From: Gammaproteobacteria bacterium
Lineage (GTDB): Bacteria; Pseudomonadota; Gammaproteobacteria; Ga0077554; Ga007554
Reading direction: 5' to 3'
DNA: 64,000 nt
Assembly (NCBI GenBank): GCA_040183005.1
Contig: JAMPIW010000004.1
Coordinates: forward strand, 62,001 to 126,000
Positions 63,531-64,000 of this stretch are shown in pieces. Positions within the stretch are counted from its first letter, which is position 1, and each line of letters opens with the position of its first letter. Below the pieces are notes generated by a model. That model was not told where the DNA came from. It saw only the letters and a list, made by a program, of their open reading frames with translations, and ran no database searches. Made by a program: the position numbers and the translations under genes.

Positions 63531-64000
63531 ATGAAAATCATCATCCTCGGCGCAGGCCAGGTAGGTTCGTCGGTAGCAGCCAATCTGGTCAGTGAGGCCA
63601 ACGATATTACGGTGGTGGATACCAACCAGGACCTTCTGCAAAACCTCCAGGACCGTTTCGACCTGCGCACCGTGTGCGGCGAGGCCTCCCACCCCGAGAT
63701 GCTGCGGCGCGCTGGGGCGGAGGATGCGGACATGATCCTCGCCGTCACCAACAGCGATGAAACCAACATGGTGGCGTGCCAAGTGGCGTACACACTGTTT
63801 CGCACCCCCACCAAGATAGCACGCGTGCGCTCCAACGAATATCTTAGCCATCCCCAGTTATTCGCCAGCGATGCGCTCCCTATCGACTTCCTGATCAGCC
63901 CCGACCAGGCGGTGACGGATTATATCCAGCGTTTGATTGAATACCCCGGCGCACTCCAGGTGCTCGATTTTGCTCACGGCAAGGTACGGCTGGTGGCAGT
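63531..64000 (+). CDS. trkA: Trk potassium system NAD-binding protein TrkA (5' part, runs off window)
   Basis: First about 156 residues of a peripheral membrane protein that gates TrkH/TrkG potassium uptake. Seen: [20 protein letters not shown] (RCK/Rossmann GxGxxG), [80 protein letters not shown] 63531, 38 bp after ntrX. E. coli has trkA directly after rsmB; here DUF4390-ntrYX sits between, the usual variant in non-enteric relatives. Confidence 0.95.
   Translation, partial: MKIIILGAGQVGSSVAANLVSEANDITVVDTNQDLLQNLQDRFDLRTVCGEASHPEMLRRAGAEDADMILAVTNSDETNMVACQVAYTLFRTPTKIARVRSNEYLSHPQLFASDALPIDFLISPDQAVTDYIQRLIEYPGALQVLDFAHGKVRLVA

Overview
The window reads as a chromosomal stretch of a fairly GC-rich gammaproteobacterium. 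Evidence: leuS sits next to a YbeL-type zinc-ribbon gene, darP is divergent from pmbA, and the blocks topA-smg-dprA-LysM and def-fmt-rsmB-DUF4390-ntrY-ntrX-trkA are typical of Gammaproteobacteria (similar orders occur in Betaproteobacteria). The exact lineage cannot be fixed from sequence reading alone. Genes run off both edges: hrpA on the left (minus strand) and trkA on the right (plus strand).

Layout. 1-9.9 kb: hrpA (5' part), a frameshifted acetyltransferase gene, darP/pmbA, a 267-bp MITE-like palindromic element, a DUF599 membrane protein, corA, and a DUF2156 plus GNAT pair. 9.9-15.6 kb: leuS (carrying an in-frame copy of a dispersed palindromic repeat), the YbeL-like gene, an ammonium transporter, bacterioferritin and a Sel1 protein. 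15.8-17.3 kb: a small decayed defence-like locus, with a TIR-domain gene (stop codon and frameshift) followed by a zinc/HNH-like 'SHIIPE' gene with a frameshift at a 7-base homopolymer. 17.4-22.5 kb: a pyruvate-dehydrogenase-type operon E1alpha-E1beta-E2 in which E2 and E3 are one 1023-residue protein. 22.5-37 kb: an M17 aminopeptidase, ridA, rph-rdgB, a PBP7-type endopeptidase, hemW, serB, small accessory genes, then the minus-strand genes spoT, rpoZ, gmk and yicC, and a SAM methyltransferase.

37-47.9 kb is an accessory defence island on the minus strand: ribbon-helix-helix protein, SNF2/RapA-like helicase, two different AlbA/Schlafen-plus-HATPase proteins, type III Mod and type III Res. The first four genes are tightly coupled. 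The island is flanked by a direct repeat: the last about 49 bp of the intact methyltransferase gene at 36.4-37.0 kb recur, diverged mostly at synonymous positions, at 47.88 kb just before mnmG. No integrase or transposase is present. This is the strongest candidate for an undescribed composite system.

48-64 kb: mnmG, followed not by the usual rsmG/parAB but by a broken ISL3-type transposase and a CPBP/CAAX-type membrane protease; then topA, smg, dprA and LysM on the minus strand, and def, fmt, rsmB, DUF4390, ntrY, ntrX and trkA on the plus strand. NtrX lacks a recognisable GAFTGA loop. No tRNA, rRNA, CRISPR array or complete insertion sequence was seen.
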